From Zhongshania sp. R06B22 (lineage in GTDB: Bacteria > Pseudomonadota > Gammaproteobacteria > Pseudomonadales > Spongiibacteraceae), in assembly GCF_040892595.1 (NCBI RefSeq), contig NZ_JBFRYB010000001.1:3038001-3102000 (forward strand): a stretch of 64,000 bases of DNA, read 5' to 3'. Positions 1 through 9,500 of this stretch are shown here, piece after piece (position 1 is the stretch's first letter; every line of letters starts with the position of its first letter). A model generated the notes under the pieces. The model was given only the letters and a program-made list of their open reading frames with translations. It was not told the DNA's origin and made no database searches. A program made the position numbers and the translations under genes.

Positions 1-1458
1 CATATCAACCTGATCACTGCCGTTAAGAATTTCGCCAACCTCATTGGTGGATACATTCTCGGAACGCCAGCGGAACGTATCACCAACTCTGTCAACAAAT
101 TGGTAGTGACCAAGTCCCAAGGCAAAGCCCACATCGATTTGGCGGACTAAATCGCCGGTATTAAACCAGCTGTCGCCACGCTTCACTACGTCGCGGAGGA
201 CTTTACTTGCGGTGGCACTTTTGTCTTTGTAACCGTCAAACTGATATCTATCATCAATTTTTGTGAGCAATAAGCCTGCTTCGCCTTTTTTGACCGCAAT
301 TAATTTTCCTTTAGGGCTGCGAACCATCTCATCTGCATCAATATCATATTTCACCAACATGACTTTCGCTGAGGTTGTGCCAATGGTGCGGTCTTTGTTC
401 AATAAATTAATAAAAACGGCGTTGCCTTCACTTGAACCATACATTTCGCTAATACGACCCACCTTAAAACGATCTCGAAAGGCTCCCCACACATCGGGTC
501 TCAAGCCATTACCCACCATAGTTTCTAAGGGGTTATTCTTCTCTGCCTCGCATACCGGCTGTGCTGCAAGATAACGGCATAGCTCACCAACATAGACAAA
601 CAAATTGGTCTTGTACTCTTGCACCTCGGGCCAAAACTTACTGGCTGAAAACTTGCGACGTAGAAAGATAGACGCGCCGGAATAGAAACACGCGCCAACG
701 CCCGGGCCAAGCCCGGTGAAGTGATACAAGGGCAAACATATATACAAACGATCTTCGGGTTTAGCTCTAAATGCAACGCGAGAATAGGGCTCTGCTGCGC
801 TTAAAAAGCGGCGGTGTAAAATCACTGCCGCCTTGGGAAGACCGGTGGTCCCGGAGGTAAACACGTAAAGCGCTTTTTCACCCGCGGTGATTTCGACAGT
901 TTCTGGGGGGTTGCTAATGGGCATACTATCTATTTCCGCGGCTAGATCGCAGGCCCACTCTGGACATGTTTTTTTGCCGTGATCTTTAACCCACAAGAAA
1001 TCTTTGTCCGCTAAGCCCAGCTCGCTCTTGACGTCTACAATGCTGTCAATGAGCTCTTCACCAATAATGCATTTTTTGGATTCAGTGGTGGTAACACAAT
1101 GCACTAAGGGGCGACCTGTTAAACTGGTATTTATCAGTCCGCACGCTGCACCGACCTTGGCCACGGCTACAATACAGGCCAACATTTCAATGCGGTTTTC
1201 CATCATCAGGGCAACACTATCGCCGCGTTTTACGCCATGTTTCTTCAACAAATGGGCATACTGATTCGCCAGCTCATTGAACTGTCCCCAGCTTAATTCC
1301 CGACCTTCAAAGATGATCGCTGTGCGCTTCTCATATCGAGCTGCGGTTTCTTGAAACAAGCGGCCCAGGGACTTTTTATCAGCGTCCTTAGGTGGCTGAA
1401 ACAGCACAGCCGGCAGAATAGGTAGAAAGTCTTTTACAACCCGAATAAATTCTTTCAC
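1..1458 (-). CDS. Long-chain acyl-CoA synthetase, FATP/FadD6 type (3' end cut off by window)
   Basis: ATP-dependent ligase that activates a long or very long fatty acid to its acyl-CoA, feeding beta-oxidation. The frame starts at GTG 1458, six bases after AAGGAG (1465-1470), and is open to base 1, so 486 of roughly 600 codons are present. Visible motifs are the AMP-binding P-loop YVFTSGTTGLPK near residue 198, EMYGSSEGN near residue 338, and DRVGDTFRWRSENV just before the edge. The last is typical of the FATP (SLC27-like) branch rather than plain FadD. Family assignment is firm; chain-length preference cannot be read from sequence. A different-frame GTG at 1462 has no suitable ribosome site. 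Confidence 0.9.
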   Translation of the reverse strand, partial: MKEFIRVVKDFLPILPAVLFQPPKDADKKSLGRLFQETAARYEKRTAIIFEGRELSWGQFNELANQYAHLLKKHGVKRGDSVALMMENRIEMLACIVAVAKVGAACGLINTSLTGRPLVHCVTTTESKKCIIGEELIDSIVDVKSELGLADKDFLWVKDHGKKTCPEWACDLAAEIDSMPISNPPETVEITAGEKALYVFTSGTTGLPKAAVILHRRFLSAAEPYSRVAFRAKPEDRLYICLPLYHFTGLGPGVGACFYSGASIFLRRKFSASKFWPEVQEYKTNLFVYVGELCRYLAAQPVCEAEKNNPLETMVGNGLRPDVWGAFRDRFKVGRISEMYGSSEGNAVFINLLNKDRTIGTTSAKVMLVKYDIDADEMVRSPKGKLIAVKKGEAGLLLTKIDDRYQFDGYKDKSATASKVLRDVVKRGDSWFNTGDLVRQIDVGFALGLGHYQFVDRVGDTFRWRSENVSTNEVGEILNGSDQVDM

Positions 1459-2241
1459 TCACAGCTCCTTGAGAACATATTATTTGTTGGGATTTATATT
1501 CTGCGCAGGGAGGGATTCACACTTAGTACTGTCTTAAGGCTAAGAGCTTAGCAAGCCCATTATCCCACCCATTTTAGTAATCACCATAGACCTTATGGTC
1601 ACCGAACACATTGGCTCCAATGCCGGCGCCTCTATGGTATTGAAGTCAAGACAACTAATCCACATTCCCCCAGAGCGCCGATGTAAGAAAACCACTGCGA
1701 CAATGGCGACTGAGAGCGCTTTACGCTCTGCTACCATAGCACCCAATGATCAAAAATTCGCCAACATAAATCGTAATATGTGCAAGCTCAACAAAGGCCT
1801 CTACAGCAGTAAAAGCGCTTTGATATGCTATCCAGAGCTAGTCTGCGGAGCCTAACTATCCACGCAACGGCACTGCCGAGCATTACTGCCGCGACTGCGC
1901 GGCGGTCCCTGTGAGGCCGGCCTTCGGGCTTGGCGATCTCACGTAAAAACCGAAAAATTTTAATGTAATTTTAATCATTCTCTGCGCTAGCTGACCGTTA
2001 ATTTGAGGCAATCACACATATCAGCTTTTAATGAGCCGCCAAAACACAGGCAGGCCATCCCTCATACCATCCTCGCCACGACCAAGCTCCTTTCATATTT
2101 CCAAGTGGCGCCAAGTACCGCTGGCTCGCTCACATCTCCCTAAGTGATCTACATTTTTCAAATTGATTAATTGTATGTTTGTATGCATGATGACAACACA
2201 ATTTAGAATAAAATAGTTGCCCTCAATATGCGGAGTCTCAC
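1459..2241. other. 783-bp intergenic region, no gene recognised
   Basis: Lies between the divergent acyl-CoA synthetase and small GST genes. Two overlapping short open frames (about 1540-1746 on minus, 1595-1855 on plus) have no ribosome site and resemble no family I know. A GC-rich stretch near 1880-1945 could fold, but no clear intrinsic terminator is present. The last 80 bases before 2242 are AT-rich (TAGAAT at 2204-2209 is a possible -10 box) and probably hold the GST promoter. The length and loose composition suggest a decayed gene, which I cannot identify. Confidence 0.4.
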
Positions 2242-2880
2242 ATGATCATTTTACATGGCAATTCAGCTTCACCCTATGTACGTAAGGTATTAGCTGTTCT
2301 TGCTCTTAAATCATTGCCCTATGAACAAACACAGCAAATGCCGTTTAGTAAAGATGCGGAATTTCAGAAAATAAGCCCTCTTGGTAAAATCCCTGCGCTG
2401 CAAGATGGCGATCTCACGATTTGTGACTCCACTGTTATTTGCGAATATCTGGAAGATGCCTACCCAGACGTAGCGGTATACCCAACAGACATTAAAGATA
2501 AAGCCAAAGCGCGCTGGCTGGAAGAACTTGGCGGCTCAAGAGTGACCGAGCTGGCATCTGGTATTTTCTTCCAACGGTTTATGCGGCCCATGGCATTTAA
2601 GCAAGAACCAGACGAAGAGCTAGTAAGTAAGATCATCAATAAACAACTGCCCCCGATTCTAGATTACTTAGAGTCACAGGTACCCGCTGAAGGCTTTATT
2701 TTTGGCAACTTAACGCTGGCTGATATTAGTCTTGTAAGCCCATTTATTAATGCCGGTTATGCAAACTATCAGATTGACGCCGAAGGCTGGCCAAGGTTTT
2801 CAGCCTTTATGCAAAGAGTTAAAGAGCATGAAGTCATGAGCCCACTACTCGCCAAAGAAGCCAAGATGCTGGGTATGTAA
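2242..2880 (+). CDS. Glutathione S-transferase family protein
   Basis: A 212-residue cytosolic GST of normal family length. The thioredoxin-fold N-terminus carries SPYVRKV (residues 10-16, with Ser in the usual catalytic area), the cis-proline segment PLGKIPAL and the gamma-glutamyl-binding CDST. The helical C-terminal domain has the usual LTLADI folding motif near residue 160. GSTs of this type conjugate or reduce electrophiles with glutathione; the substrate is unknown. GGAG lies about 7 bases before the ATG. It stands alone between the long 5' gap and a large stem-loop, convergent with the sulfatase gene. It is half the length of the four GST-like proteins elsewhere in this window and lacks their C-terminal extension. 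Confidence 0.9.
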   Translation: MIILHGNSASPYVRKVLAVLALKSLPYEQTQQMPFSKDAEFQKISPLGKIPALQDGDLTICDSTVICEYLEDAYPDVAVYPTDIKDKAKARWLEELGGSRVTELASGIFFQRFMRPMAFKQEPDEELVSKIINKQLPPILDYLESQVPAEGFIFGNLTLADISLVSPFINAGYANYQIDAEGWPRFSAFMQRVKEHEVMSPLLAKEAKMLGM

Positions 2881-2890
2881 GCCCAGTAAA

Positions 2891-2953
2891 CCTTGTCGAT
2901 ATTTTTAAACCCTTATCAGCCAGCAGGCAATAAGATTAAAAATATCGACGAGG
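2891..2953. terminator. Long AT-rich stem-loop between convergent genes
   Basis: Arms of 18 bases at 2891-2908 and 2936-2953 pair at 17 of 18 positions, the exception being a G-T pair. An inner stem CTTAT/ATAAG (2912-2916 and 2930-2934) extends the structure. It sits between the 3' ends of the GST (plus) and the sulfatase (minus), as expected for a bidirectional terminator. The T-run is inside the arm rather than after a GC-rich stem, so it is not a textbook intrinsic terminator. Confidence 0.6.
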
Positions 2954-2997
2954 CTTAATAAATCCATCTCTAAAGATTGCTATCAAACCAGCCCGGA

Positions 2998-4671
2998 TCA
3001 ATTGGGCCAATAAATATATTCATCGCCGGGCTCAACATATTCGTTAATGGTTTTATCCACCGCTATAGGCGCCTGTATGGTGTAGGGATACAAGGGCCCA
3101 CGGCCTTGGTCGCGATGGGTATCAAGCAAACCTCGCAATTCTGCTAATACCTCAGGTCTAGACGCGGCAAGATTCACTTTTTCAGTGGGATCTTCTGCCA
3201 AATTATACAGCCAGTCTTTTTTAGGTAGCTCAGAGACCTGCAGTTTCCAATCGCCATGGCGCACTACTCGGTAATAGCCACTCTGCCAAAATAGGGTTCG
3301 CTTAGGCGTCAGCGCCGGAACACCATCAATGGCCCAGGGCATAATATTTTTGCCATCAATTTCGATATTCTGAGGGAGACTCGCACCCGCTGCCGCCGCT
3401 AATGTCGGCATAATATCAATGTGATTGACGGGCATATCCACGGTTGTGCCGGGCTGGATTTTCGCCGGCCATTTCATAAACAGTGGCACTCGAATACCAC
3501 CCTCGAACATGGTTATTTTCCAACCTCGGTAGGGAGCATTAATGTCCTTCAAACCTAGGTAGCCTGCGCCGCCGTTATCACTGGAAAATACCACGATGGT
3601 ATTATCGGCAAGCCCCTGCTCTTCAAGGGTTTGCATAATTCTGCCAACACTGCGGTCGATTGAACGAACCATCGCAGCGTAGACTCTCAATCGATGCGGC
3701 TTAATATCACCCACTGCCTCATAATCTTCCTTCGTTGCCTGCAAAGGGGTATGCACACCCCAATGGGCGAGATAGAGAAAGAATGGACGATTTTTATTTG
3801 CCTTAATGGCCTTGATCGATTCATCTGTCCAGTAGTCAGCCAAATAGCCATTGGGCCTAAAACGGTCGCTACCAGAATTATTAAAAGACGCGGCGTACTG
3901 CATTTGCGCCCATTCAAATTTATCTATGGGGTCAAAATCTAGTTTGGCATTGACCACATTGGGATCATCTTCGGCAAGATGCAGGCCGCTGGCCATAAAC
4001 AAGCTCTCATCAAAGCCTTGATCGTTGGGGGTAAACCCTTCGCCTCTACCCAAGTGCCATTTACCAATATGCATGGTGTGATAGCCGCGCTCCTTTAGCA
4101 CTTCAGCCACAGTGAGTTCAGATCCCGGCAGACCTTTTTGGTCATAACTTAATCCGCCCTCATCCGCGGCTTTATTATACTTTGCCTTGGGTAAACCGTG
4201 ATCCATGCTATTTGCAATCATGGCGACGCTTGCGCCCATGCCATCTGGAATGGGGGTAAATTCAAAACCGGTGCGACTGGGGTAGCGCCCGGTCATAATC
4301 ATTGCCCGAGACGCGGCGCAGATTGGCGCACCGGCATAAGATTGCTGGAACACTGCGCCCTGAGCGGCTAATTGGTCGATATTGGGCGTTTGCACTCTTC
4401 CATCGGCAACCCCGCCGCCAAAGCTAGAGATATCATTGATCCCTAGGTCGTCGGCAAGAATAACAATAATATTGGGGGCTTGGGCTGACGCTGATCCGGC
4501 GGCGACGCCTTCACCTTGCTGCCACGTAATCTCTCGGTTTGGCCCTATTGGAATCCCATTGTCTGAACGATACTTCACCAGCGCGAGCATTAAATCAATG
4601 CGATTAAGCCATGCACCGGAACCCAGTACGATTACGAATACCAGCAAGCTGAGGAGTATTTTTTTAGCCAT
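2998..4671 (-). CDS. Membrane-anchored sulfatase with variant CAASR active-site motif
   Basis: A 557-residue arylsulfatase-family enzyme (alkaline phosphatase superfamily) predicted to hydrolyse sulfate esters outside the cytoplasm. Residues 5-20 form a hydrophobic signal anchor. The metal-binding ILADDLG (Asp74, Asp75) is followed by the nucleophile motif CAASR (Cys118 to Arg122), then TGRYPSR, GKWHLG and SSDNGG. Sulfatases normally have C-x-P-S-R, whose Cys becomes formylglycine; here Pro is Ala. It is a clear paralogue of the sulfatase at 58071-59723, sharing a GPN(R/Q)xIxW leader segment after the membrane anchor. It is divergent from the octaheme cytochrome gene, with 191 bp between them. 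Substrate unknown. Confidence 0.9.
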   Translation of the reverse strand: MAKKILLSLLVFVIVLGSGAWLNRIDLMLALVKYRSDNGIPIGPNREITWQQGEGVAAGSASAQAPNIIVILADDLGINDISSFGGGVADGRVQTPNIDQLAAQGAVFQQSYAGAPICAASRAMIMTGRYPSRTGFEFTPIPDGMGASVAMIANSMDHGLPKAKYNKAADEGGLSYDQKGLPGSELTVAEVLKERGYHTMHIGKWHLGRGEGFTPNDQGFDESLFMASGLHLAEDDPNVVNAKLDFDPIDKFEWAQMQYAASFNNSGSDRFRPNGYLADYWTDESIKAIKANKNRPFFLYLAHWGVHTPLQATKEDYEAVGDIKPHRLRVYAAMVRSIDRSVGRIMQTLEEQGLADNTIVVFSSDNGGAGYLGLKDINAPYRGWKITMFEGGIRVPLFMKWPAKIQPGTTVDMPVNHIDIMPTLAAAAGASLPQNIEIDGKNIMPWAIDGVPALTPKRTLFWQSGYYRVVRHGDWKLQVSELPKKDWLYNLAEDPTEKVNLAASRPEVLAELRGLLDTHRDQGRGPLYPYTIQAPIAVDKTINEYVEPGDEYIYWPN

Positions 4672-4862
4672 TACATCTAACCCAATTTTTTATTGTCATT
4701 ATGTTTTATTGCTAACTACCCTATGCCAATGAATCAAAGCACACAGAATTGATCATCCATTGACATCAGCACTAGACACAAAATATACACTATGTAAATA
4801 TTATCGCAAGAGCCCAAGATACGTTACGATAAAAACTCAGCGGACTAACATCGCCATAAACA

Positions 4863-7100
4863 ATGATAACTAAACTCCAAATACTCTGGGCGTCGCTCTT
4901 ATTGTCAATTTCGCCAATGCTTTGCGTCGCCCAAGATATGCAGTGCCACGACTGTCACGAGCAACAAGCGTCAGCTTGGCAGGCATCTCATCATGCTAAA
5001 TCTATGGAGATCGCCTCACCGGCGTCGGTATTAGGCGACTTCAAGGGCGGTGGTGCAGCGCATAATGGTAGTCAGTTTACATTTAGCCGCATGGCGCAAA
5101 AATATATTGTTAATATCCAGAACCCCAAGCTGGAAACCGAAACCTACCAAATTCAATACACTTTTGGCTTTACACCGCTACAGCAGTATTTAATTGAGCT
5201 TCCCGGCGGTAAATTCCAGGCACTTCCCATTGCCTGGGATAGTCGCCCGCAGAGCGAAGGTGGGCAGCGTTGGTACGATTTGGAGTCGGATCTACCCTGG
5301 GATCATTTTGGCTATACCTGGAACACCAGCTGCGCGGAATGCCACTCCACTAAGCTCGAAAAAAACTACAATCCGGATACTCAAAGCTTTTCAACGCGGT
5401 GGCAGGAAATCAATGTTAGCTGCACCGCCTGCCACGGCGATGCCGACAGTCATCGTGAATGGCTGAACAATGAGCAGCCGTCTTCAAGTAAGTATGCTGG
5501 GTTTCCCGCAACACTTGCCGAATCTGGAAGCTGGACTTTATATGATGGCGCAAGCATCGCTTCGCGCTCATCCGCGCCCCCAGCACAGCAGCAATTATCG
5601 AGCTGCGCACAATGCCATGCCCACCGCAGGATTATCGATGAATGGTCGCTGGACAAGGCCATCGACGACCATATTGATATCTCATTAATAAGCCCGCCAC
5701 TCTACTATCCCGACGGCCAAATTCATGGCGAAGTGTTTGTGGCGGGATCGTTTATGCAAAGCAAGATGCATCAAGCCGGCGTGGTTTGCAGCAATTGCCA
5801 TGAACCCCATTCACTTGAATTACGCGCCGAAGGCAATGCGCTTTGCACTCAATGTCATGTCCCTGCGGTTTTCGACACGCCGATACACCACGGCCATGTC
5901 CAAGACGCCAGCGGCAGCCAGTGCGTTGACTGCCATATGCCAACGACCACCTATATGGGAGTGGACGAGCGCAGAGATCACCGATTCGGCATACCCAATC
6001 CACAGCAGACGATAAGCGACAACATCCCCAATGCCTGCAATCAATGCCATATCGATAAAAGCCCGGAATGGGCTGCCAAATCAATTGTGCAACGGAGCGA
6101 GAAACCCGCTATTCGCGACCAACACGCTAGGGTATTTTCGCGCCACGATAGTCAGCAGGGACTGGCGACAGCCGAACTCCAAAGCATCATTAATGACACG
6201 GCACTTCCGAGTATTATTCGCGCCTCTGCGCTTATTCGAAGCAATACCGGCGCCGATCGGCAGTCGCTTATAAGCGCAATTACTCAGCTCCGCGACGATT
6301 CTCCGCTGGTCAGAATGGCTGCTGTGCGCGCATTTACGCCGCAGCCGCTGAATATTAAAAAGCAGTATTTGTGGGCGCTGGGTAAAGACCGCAGCAAATT
6401 GGTCAGACTAGAAGTAGCCAAACTGCTGAGCCCACTTAGGGCCGCCGACCCTAGTCTTGATGCTGAGCAAAGTGCGTTTCTAGAGACCTTAATCAAAGAG
6501 TATGAAACCGCGCTTTACATCAATGCCGACAATCCGGCCACGCTGCTAAATTTAAGCAGTTTGTATTTGGACACCCAACGTCCCCATAAAGCAGAACAAG
6601 CCCTGCGCAAGGCGATGGCTATCGACGCTGAATACAGCCCCGCCTATATCAATCTAGCGGACCTGTATCGCGCCCAAGGCCAACACCCAAGGTCGTTGTC
6701 GACCTTGCTTGATGCAACAGCCTTAATACCAAAGGACGCAAGCCTGCACTACGCCTTGGGGCTGGCCTATTTCCGCTCTAAAGACTATCAACGCGGTGTT
6801 GCTGCCATCAGTGTTGCCGCCACACTCGATCCCGAAAATGCCAGTTACCTCTACCTCTATGCGGTGGCCCTAGAGCAGACCGGTGAATCATCGCAAGCGA
6901 TTAAGGAGCTGCATCGATTTATCGAAGCGTTCCCCGGCAATAGACAAAATCTTGAATTATTAGCGCGCTATGAAATTAAATACGGCGCTGCGGCGCATGC
7001 GCTAAAGCACCTTGAGTCTTGGCTAGCGCTAGAGCCTGACTCGGAGGTAGCGAGACAACTACACCAAGCTGCCTCTCGCCAAACCCGAAAGCCAGAATGA
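4863..7100 (+). CDS. Octaheme c-type cytochrome with C-terminal TPR repeats
   Basis: A 745-residue exported protein with a signal peptide (residues 1-23, cleavage after VAQ) and eight CxxCH haem-attachment motifs: CHDCH, CAECH, CTACH, CAQCH, CSNCH, CTQCH, CVDCH and CNQCH, all in about the first 400 residues. A helical, HEAT-like stretch follows, then TPR repeats (for example NPATLLNLSSLYLDTQRPHK, and AEYSPAYINLADLYRAQGQ) to the end. Such proteins are periplasmic electron carriers or scaffolds; the redox partner is not evident. The ribosome site is weak. It is divergent from a sulfatase and followed 33 bp later by a TetR gene, so the two may be co-transcribed. Confidence 0.9.
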   Translation: MITKLQILWASLLLSISPMLCVAQDMQCHDCHEQQASAWQASHHAKSMEIASPASVLGDFKGGGAAHNGSQFTFSRMAQKYIVNIQNPKLETETYQIQYTFGFTPLQQYLIELPGGKFQALPIAWDSRPQSEGGQRWYDLESDLPWDHFGYTWNTSCAECHSTKLEKNYNPDTQSFSTRWQEINVSCTACHGDADSHREWLNNEQPSSSKYAGFPATLAESGSWTLYDGASIASRSSAPPAQQQLSSCAQCHAHRRIIDEWSLDKAIDDHIDISLISPPLYYPDGQIHGEVFVAGSFMQSKMHQAGVVCSNCHEPHSLELRAEGNALCTQCHVPAVFDTPIHHGHVQDASGSQCVDCHMPTTTYMGVDERRDHRFGIPNPQQTISDNIPNACNQCHIDKSPEWAAKSIVQRSEKPAIRDQHARVFSRHDSQQGLATAELQSIINDTALPSIIRASALIRSNTGADRQSLISAITQLRDDSPLVRMAAVRAFTPQPLNIKKQYLWALGKDRSKLVRLEVAKLLSPLRAADPSLDAEQSAFLETLIKEYETALYINADNPATLLNLSSLYLDTQRPHKAEQALRKAMAIDAEYSPAYINLADLYRAQGQHPRSLSTLLDATALIPKDASLHYALGLAYFRSKDYQRGVAAISVAATLDPENASYLYLYAVALEQTGESSQAIKELHRFIEAFPGNRQNLELLARYEIKYGAAAHALKHLESWLALEPDSEVARQLHQAASRQTRKPE

Positions 7101-7133
7101 TATAATACTGCTGCGATATATTAAGGACACACG

Positions 7134-7733
7134 ATGGCACGCCCCTATTTAAACAAAACGGATCGTAAGAAAATGTTGCTCGATACCGCCGCTAGTATTG
7201 TCGATAAGCGTGGCTGGGGTGCATTGAGCATGATTACGCTGGCTGAAAAGGCATCTGTAAGCCGGCAGCTGCTATACCAAAATTTCAAATCAGTAGGCCA
7301 GCTGACCGAGAATACTGCTGACTATATGTTTGAAGATCTTTACTCCGCGACACAGGCGGTTTTAAGCGACAACGACAACGATATTATTCAGGCAATTCGG
7401 GAAGCCCAAGCGGTACTGCTAACCTTTCCCCCCGGCCGCGTTCAAGCACTGTGGAATATCATCTCTCACAACTCTTCCAAGGAACAACATTTCGCTAAAA
7501 TCAGCCGTCGCTTCCGCCGCCTGATTTCAAACCTCTATACACCGCACATCATGAAGTTGATGAATTTAGACAAAGAACAAGCCGGCCAAACAGCGTGGCT
7601 ACTTATGATGTCTTTCTGGGGCGCTCAACAGTTAGTGAACGACAAAAGCATTAGCATTGAAGACGCCACCAAACTCATTACATCCCACGTTGAGTGGATT
7701 GTGATAGGCCGCCAGGCCCAAAGCAGCCAATAA
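7134..7733 (+). CDS. TetR/AcrR-family transcriptional regulator
   Basis: A 199-residue one-component repressor-type protein. The N-terminal helix-turn-helix covers about residues 22-56 (SMITLAEKASVSRQLLYQNF), followed by an all-helical ligand domain with no recognisable ligand signature. AAGGA precedes the ATG. It lies 33 bp after the cytochrome gene and 51 bp before the DUF1330 gene, all on plus, so it probably belongs to a three-gene transcript. I found no convincing palindrome in the short flanking spacers. Ligand unknown. Confidence 0.9.
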   Translation: MARPYLNKTDRKKMLLDTAASIVDKRGWGALSMITLAEKASVSRQLLYQNFKSVGQLTENTADYMFEDLYSATQAVLSDNDNDIIQAIREAQAVLLTFPPGRVQALWNIISHNSSKEQHFAKISRRFRRLISNLYTPHIMKLMNLDKEQAGQTAWLLMMSFWGAQQLVNDKSISIEDATKLITSHVEWIVIGRQAQSSQ

Positions 7734-7784
7734 TATTGAGTAAAATGACCACCGGTATTAACTAATAATAAGGAAGCCGCAGCA

Positions 7785-8249
7785 ATGAAACGACATGCAC
7801 AAGAAATAGAAAACCTTATTAACAATCTAAAGGAGCATGGGCAAGCGGGCTTAAACCCTAGCGAGTCGCAATTGAGAGACTTGCTCAGTGAAGACCGTGA
7901 CGGTCCTTTGCAATTTGTGAATTTACTTGGATTTCACGACACAGCACGTTATCCCGATGGCCATGAGTTGGCCACGCAGAAGCTCAGCGGCGAAAAAGCC
8001 TATGCTAACTACGGTGCGGTAGCACTTAAGCATGTTATGAAACGCGGCGGCACGCTGGTGTGTCTGAACACGGTAGAACAAACCATCATTGGTCCCGGCC
8101 ACGCCTGGCATCAGGTGGCCATCATGCAATATCCAAACACCGCTGCATTCATCGACATGCTGCTAGACCCTGAATATAGCGCCGCGCTCATTCACCGCGA
8201 CGCCGGCCTACGACAAACCGAAGTGCTGGTAACACGACCACTATTATAA
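7785..8249 (+). CDS. DUF1330 family protein
   Basis: A 154-residue protein of the DUF1330 dimeric alpha-beta-barrel type. Recognisable segments are FVNLLGF near residue 45, YANYGAVALKHVMKRGG in the middle and the WHQVAIMQYPNTAAFIDML segment, where the family has the W..v.i..YPS..a pattern. The function of the family is not established; members often sit beside lipid or aromatic catabolism genes. AAGGA lies 10 bases before the ATG. It is last in the plus-strand group with the TetR gene and convergent with the SDR gene. A small stem-loop (8266-8280) follows the stop. Confidence 0.8.
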   Translation: MKRHAQEIENLINNLKEHGQAGLNPSESQLRDLLSEDRDGPLQFVNLLGFHDTARYPDGHELATQKLSGEKAYANYGAVALKHVMKRGGTLVCLNTVEQTIIGPGHAWHQVAIMQYPNTAAFIDMLLDPEYSAALIHRDAGLRQTEVLVTRPLL

Positions 8250-8361
8250 AAGATACGGGAATTCAGTCGCCAAAGGCGACCTACCCAGAGTGCGACATAA
8301 AATGGTTGGGGCCGTGAGAATTGACGGCCACCTCTATTTTTTGCACTGCTATTGGCCGCTA

Positions 8362-9159
8362 CTAGCGATACTCCATTTTTGCGGAAATTCGATTGAATAC
8401 CCCTGGAAAAAAGCGTTTTATCGTTGGCGCAATTGCACTAATTCCCTTGCCGACAACCACTTCGTCGCGATTATTTATCATCGCCTTAACAATGCCCTTT
8501 ACACATGTTTCTACCGGCATGCCGTTGATTATCGAATCATCATTTTTATTCTGCGCCTCGCCACTTTCATTCAGGGCATTAATCGCAATATTAGTTTGAA
8601 TAGAACCAGGACATACCGTCAGGCAATGAATGCCCTGCTGCGCGGTTTCTGCACGCAGGCAGTCCATAAACCCCACCACTGCGAACTTAGAACCCGAGTA
8701 ACCCGAGCGCAACTTAGAGCCAATTTTTCCTGCGACACTGCTAATACAGACGATCATGCCCTGATGCTGCGCTATCATGCCCGGTAACAATGCCTTGGTC
8801 ATTGCAACGGAACCAAGGTAATTCACCTCCATTAACTGACGGTAAACGGCTAAATCGGTATCAATGAACAGTGAACGCTGGGAGATACCGGCGTTATTAA
8901 TCAGCACATGCACCGCGCCAATCTCTGGCAATTGGGATTGCACCGCATCAACTAGCTTATCGGCATCCGCCAAATCCAAGGGCACAACCCAATGCCGCCC
9001 CATACCCCCGGGTAGCGACTCTGCTATTTCAATCAAGGCATCGCGACGCCGGGCGGACAAAACAATACGAGCACCTTTTCCTGCTAGCTGTCGACAAAGC
9101 TCAAGGCCTATTCCTGAACTGGCCCCGGTAATCCAAATCGTCTTATTCTCGAGATCCAT
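8362..9159 (-). CDS. Short-chain dehydrogenase/reductase
   Basis: A 265-residue classical SDR. The Rossmann cofactor motif TGASSGIG is at residues 11-18, NNAG at about 89-92, and the catalytic Ser (CISSVAGK) and YSGSK follow in the usual order. It should oxidise or reduce a hydroxyl/carbonyl group with NAD(P); the Arg-rich SARRRD after beta-2 hints at NADP(H). AGGAAG precedes the ATG. It is transcribed alone, convergent with the DUF1330 gene and divergent from a large GST-like gene. Substrate not predictable. Confidence 0.9.
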   Translation of the reverse strand: MDLENKTIWITGASSGIGLELCRQLAGKGARIVLSARRRDALIEIAESLPGGMGRHWVVPLDLADADKLVDAVQSQLPEIGAVHVLINNAGISQRSLFIDTDLAVYRQLMEVNYLGSVAMTKALLPGMIAQHQGMIVCISSVAGKIGSKLRSGYSGSKFAVVGFMDCLRAETAQQGIHCLTVCPGSIQTNIAINALNESGEAQNKNDDSIINGMPVETCVKGIVKAMINNRDEVVVGKGISAIAPTIKRFFPGVFNRISAKMEYR

Positions 9160-9500
9160 GGCTGCTTCCTATAATTTTCGGTGTGGCGAAATTAAGCTCG
9201 CCTAGCAATATGCTCCATGCACCACCCCATAGGCAAGTTTATAAACCGCAGCTGCTCAATAAGCCGCTAATGGCCGTTTTCACGCCAAGGGTAAAACTCA
9301 AGCAGCAAAGCGATCTAAGCCTGGTAAATTAACTTGTCGATGGCTAAAGAACGCCAAAATCATCCACATATTGAAAGAATATATGCCATATTGCTAACTT
9401 GGCTACCGAGTTTAGCGCTACATACCGACAAGAAAAATAAGGTATTAAACATCTATACCCTGACAGTAATTTAAAACACCGTTTCAAGGACAGCCCCCTT
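9160..9500. other. 341-bp divergent intergenic region
   Basis: Separates the SDR (minus) from the large GST-like gene (plus) and should hold both promoters. The part from about 9345 to 9450 is AT-rich. I see no gene, no strong inverted repeat and no RNA structure. Confidence 0.4.

Noticed and set aside
1540..1855. Overlapping short frames in the first large gap
   Set aside because: Neither strand yields a known family; possibly a decayed gene, but not provable here.
8290..8787. Open frame of 165 codons on plus
   Set aside because: It is antisense to the SDR gene, has no ribosome site and a composition unlike a protein.
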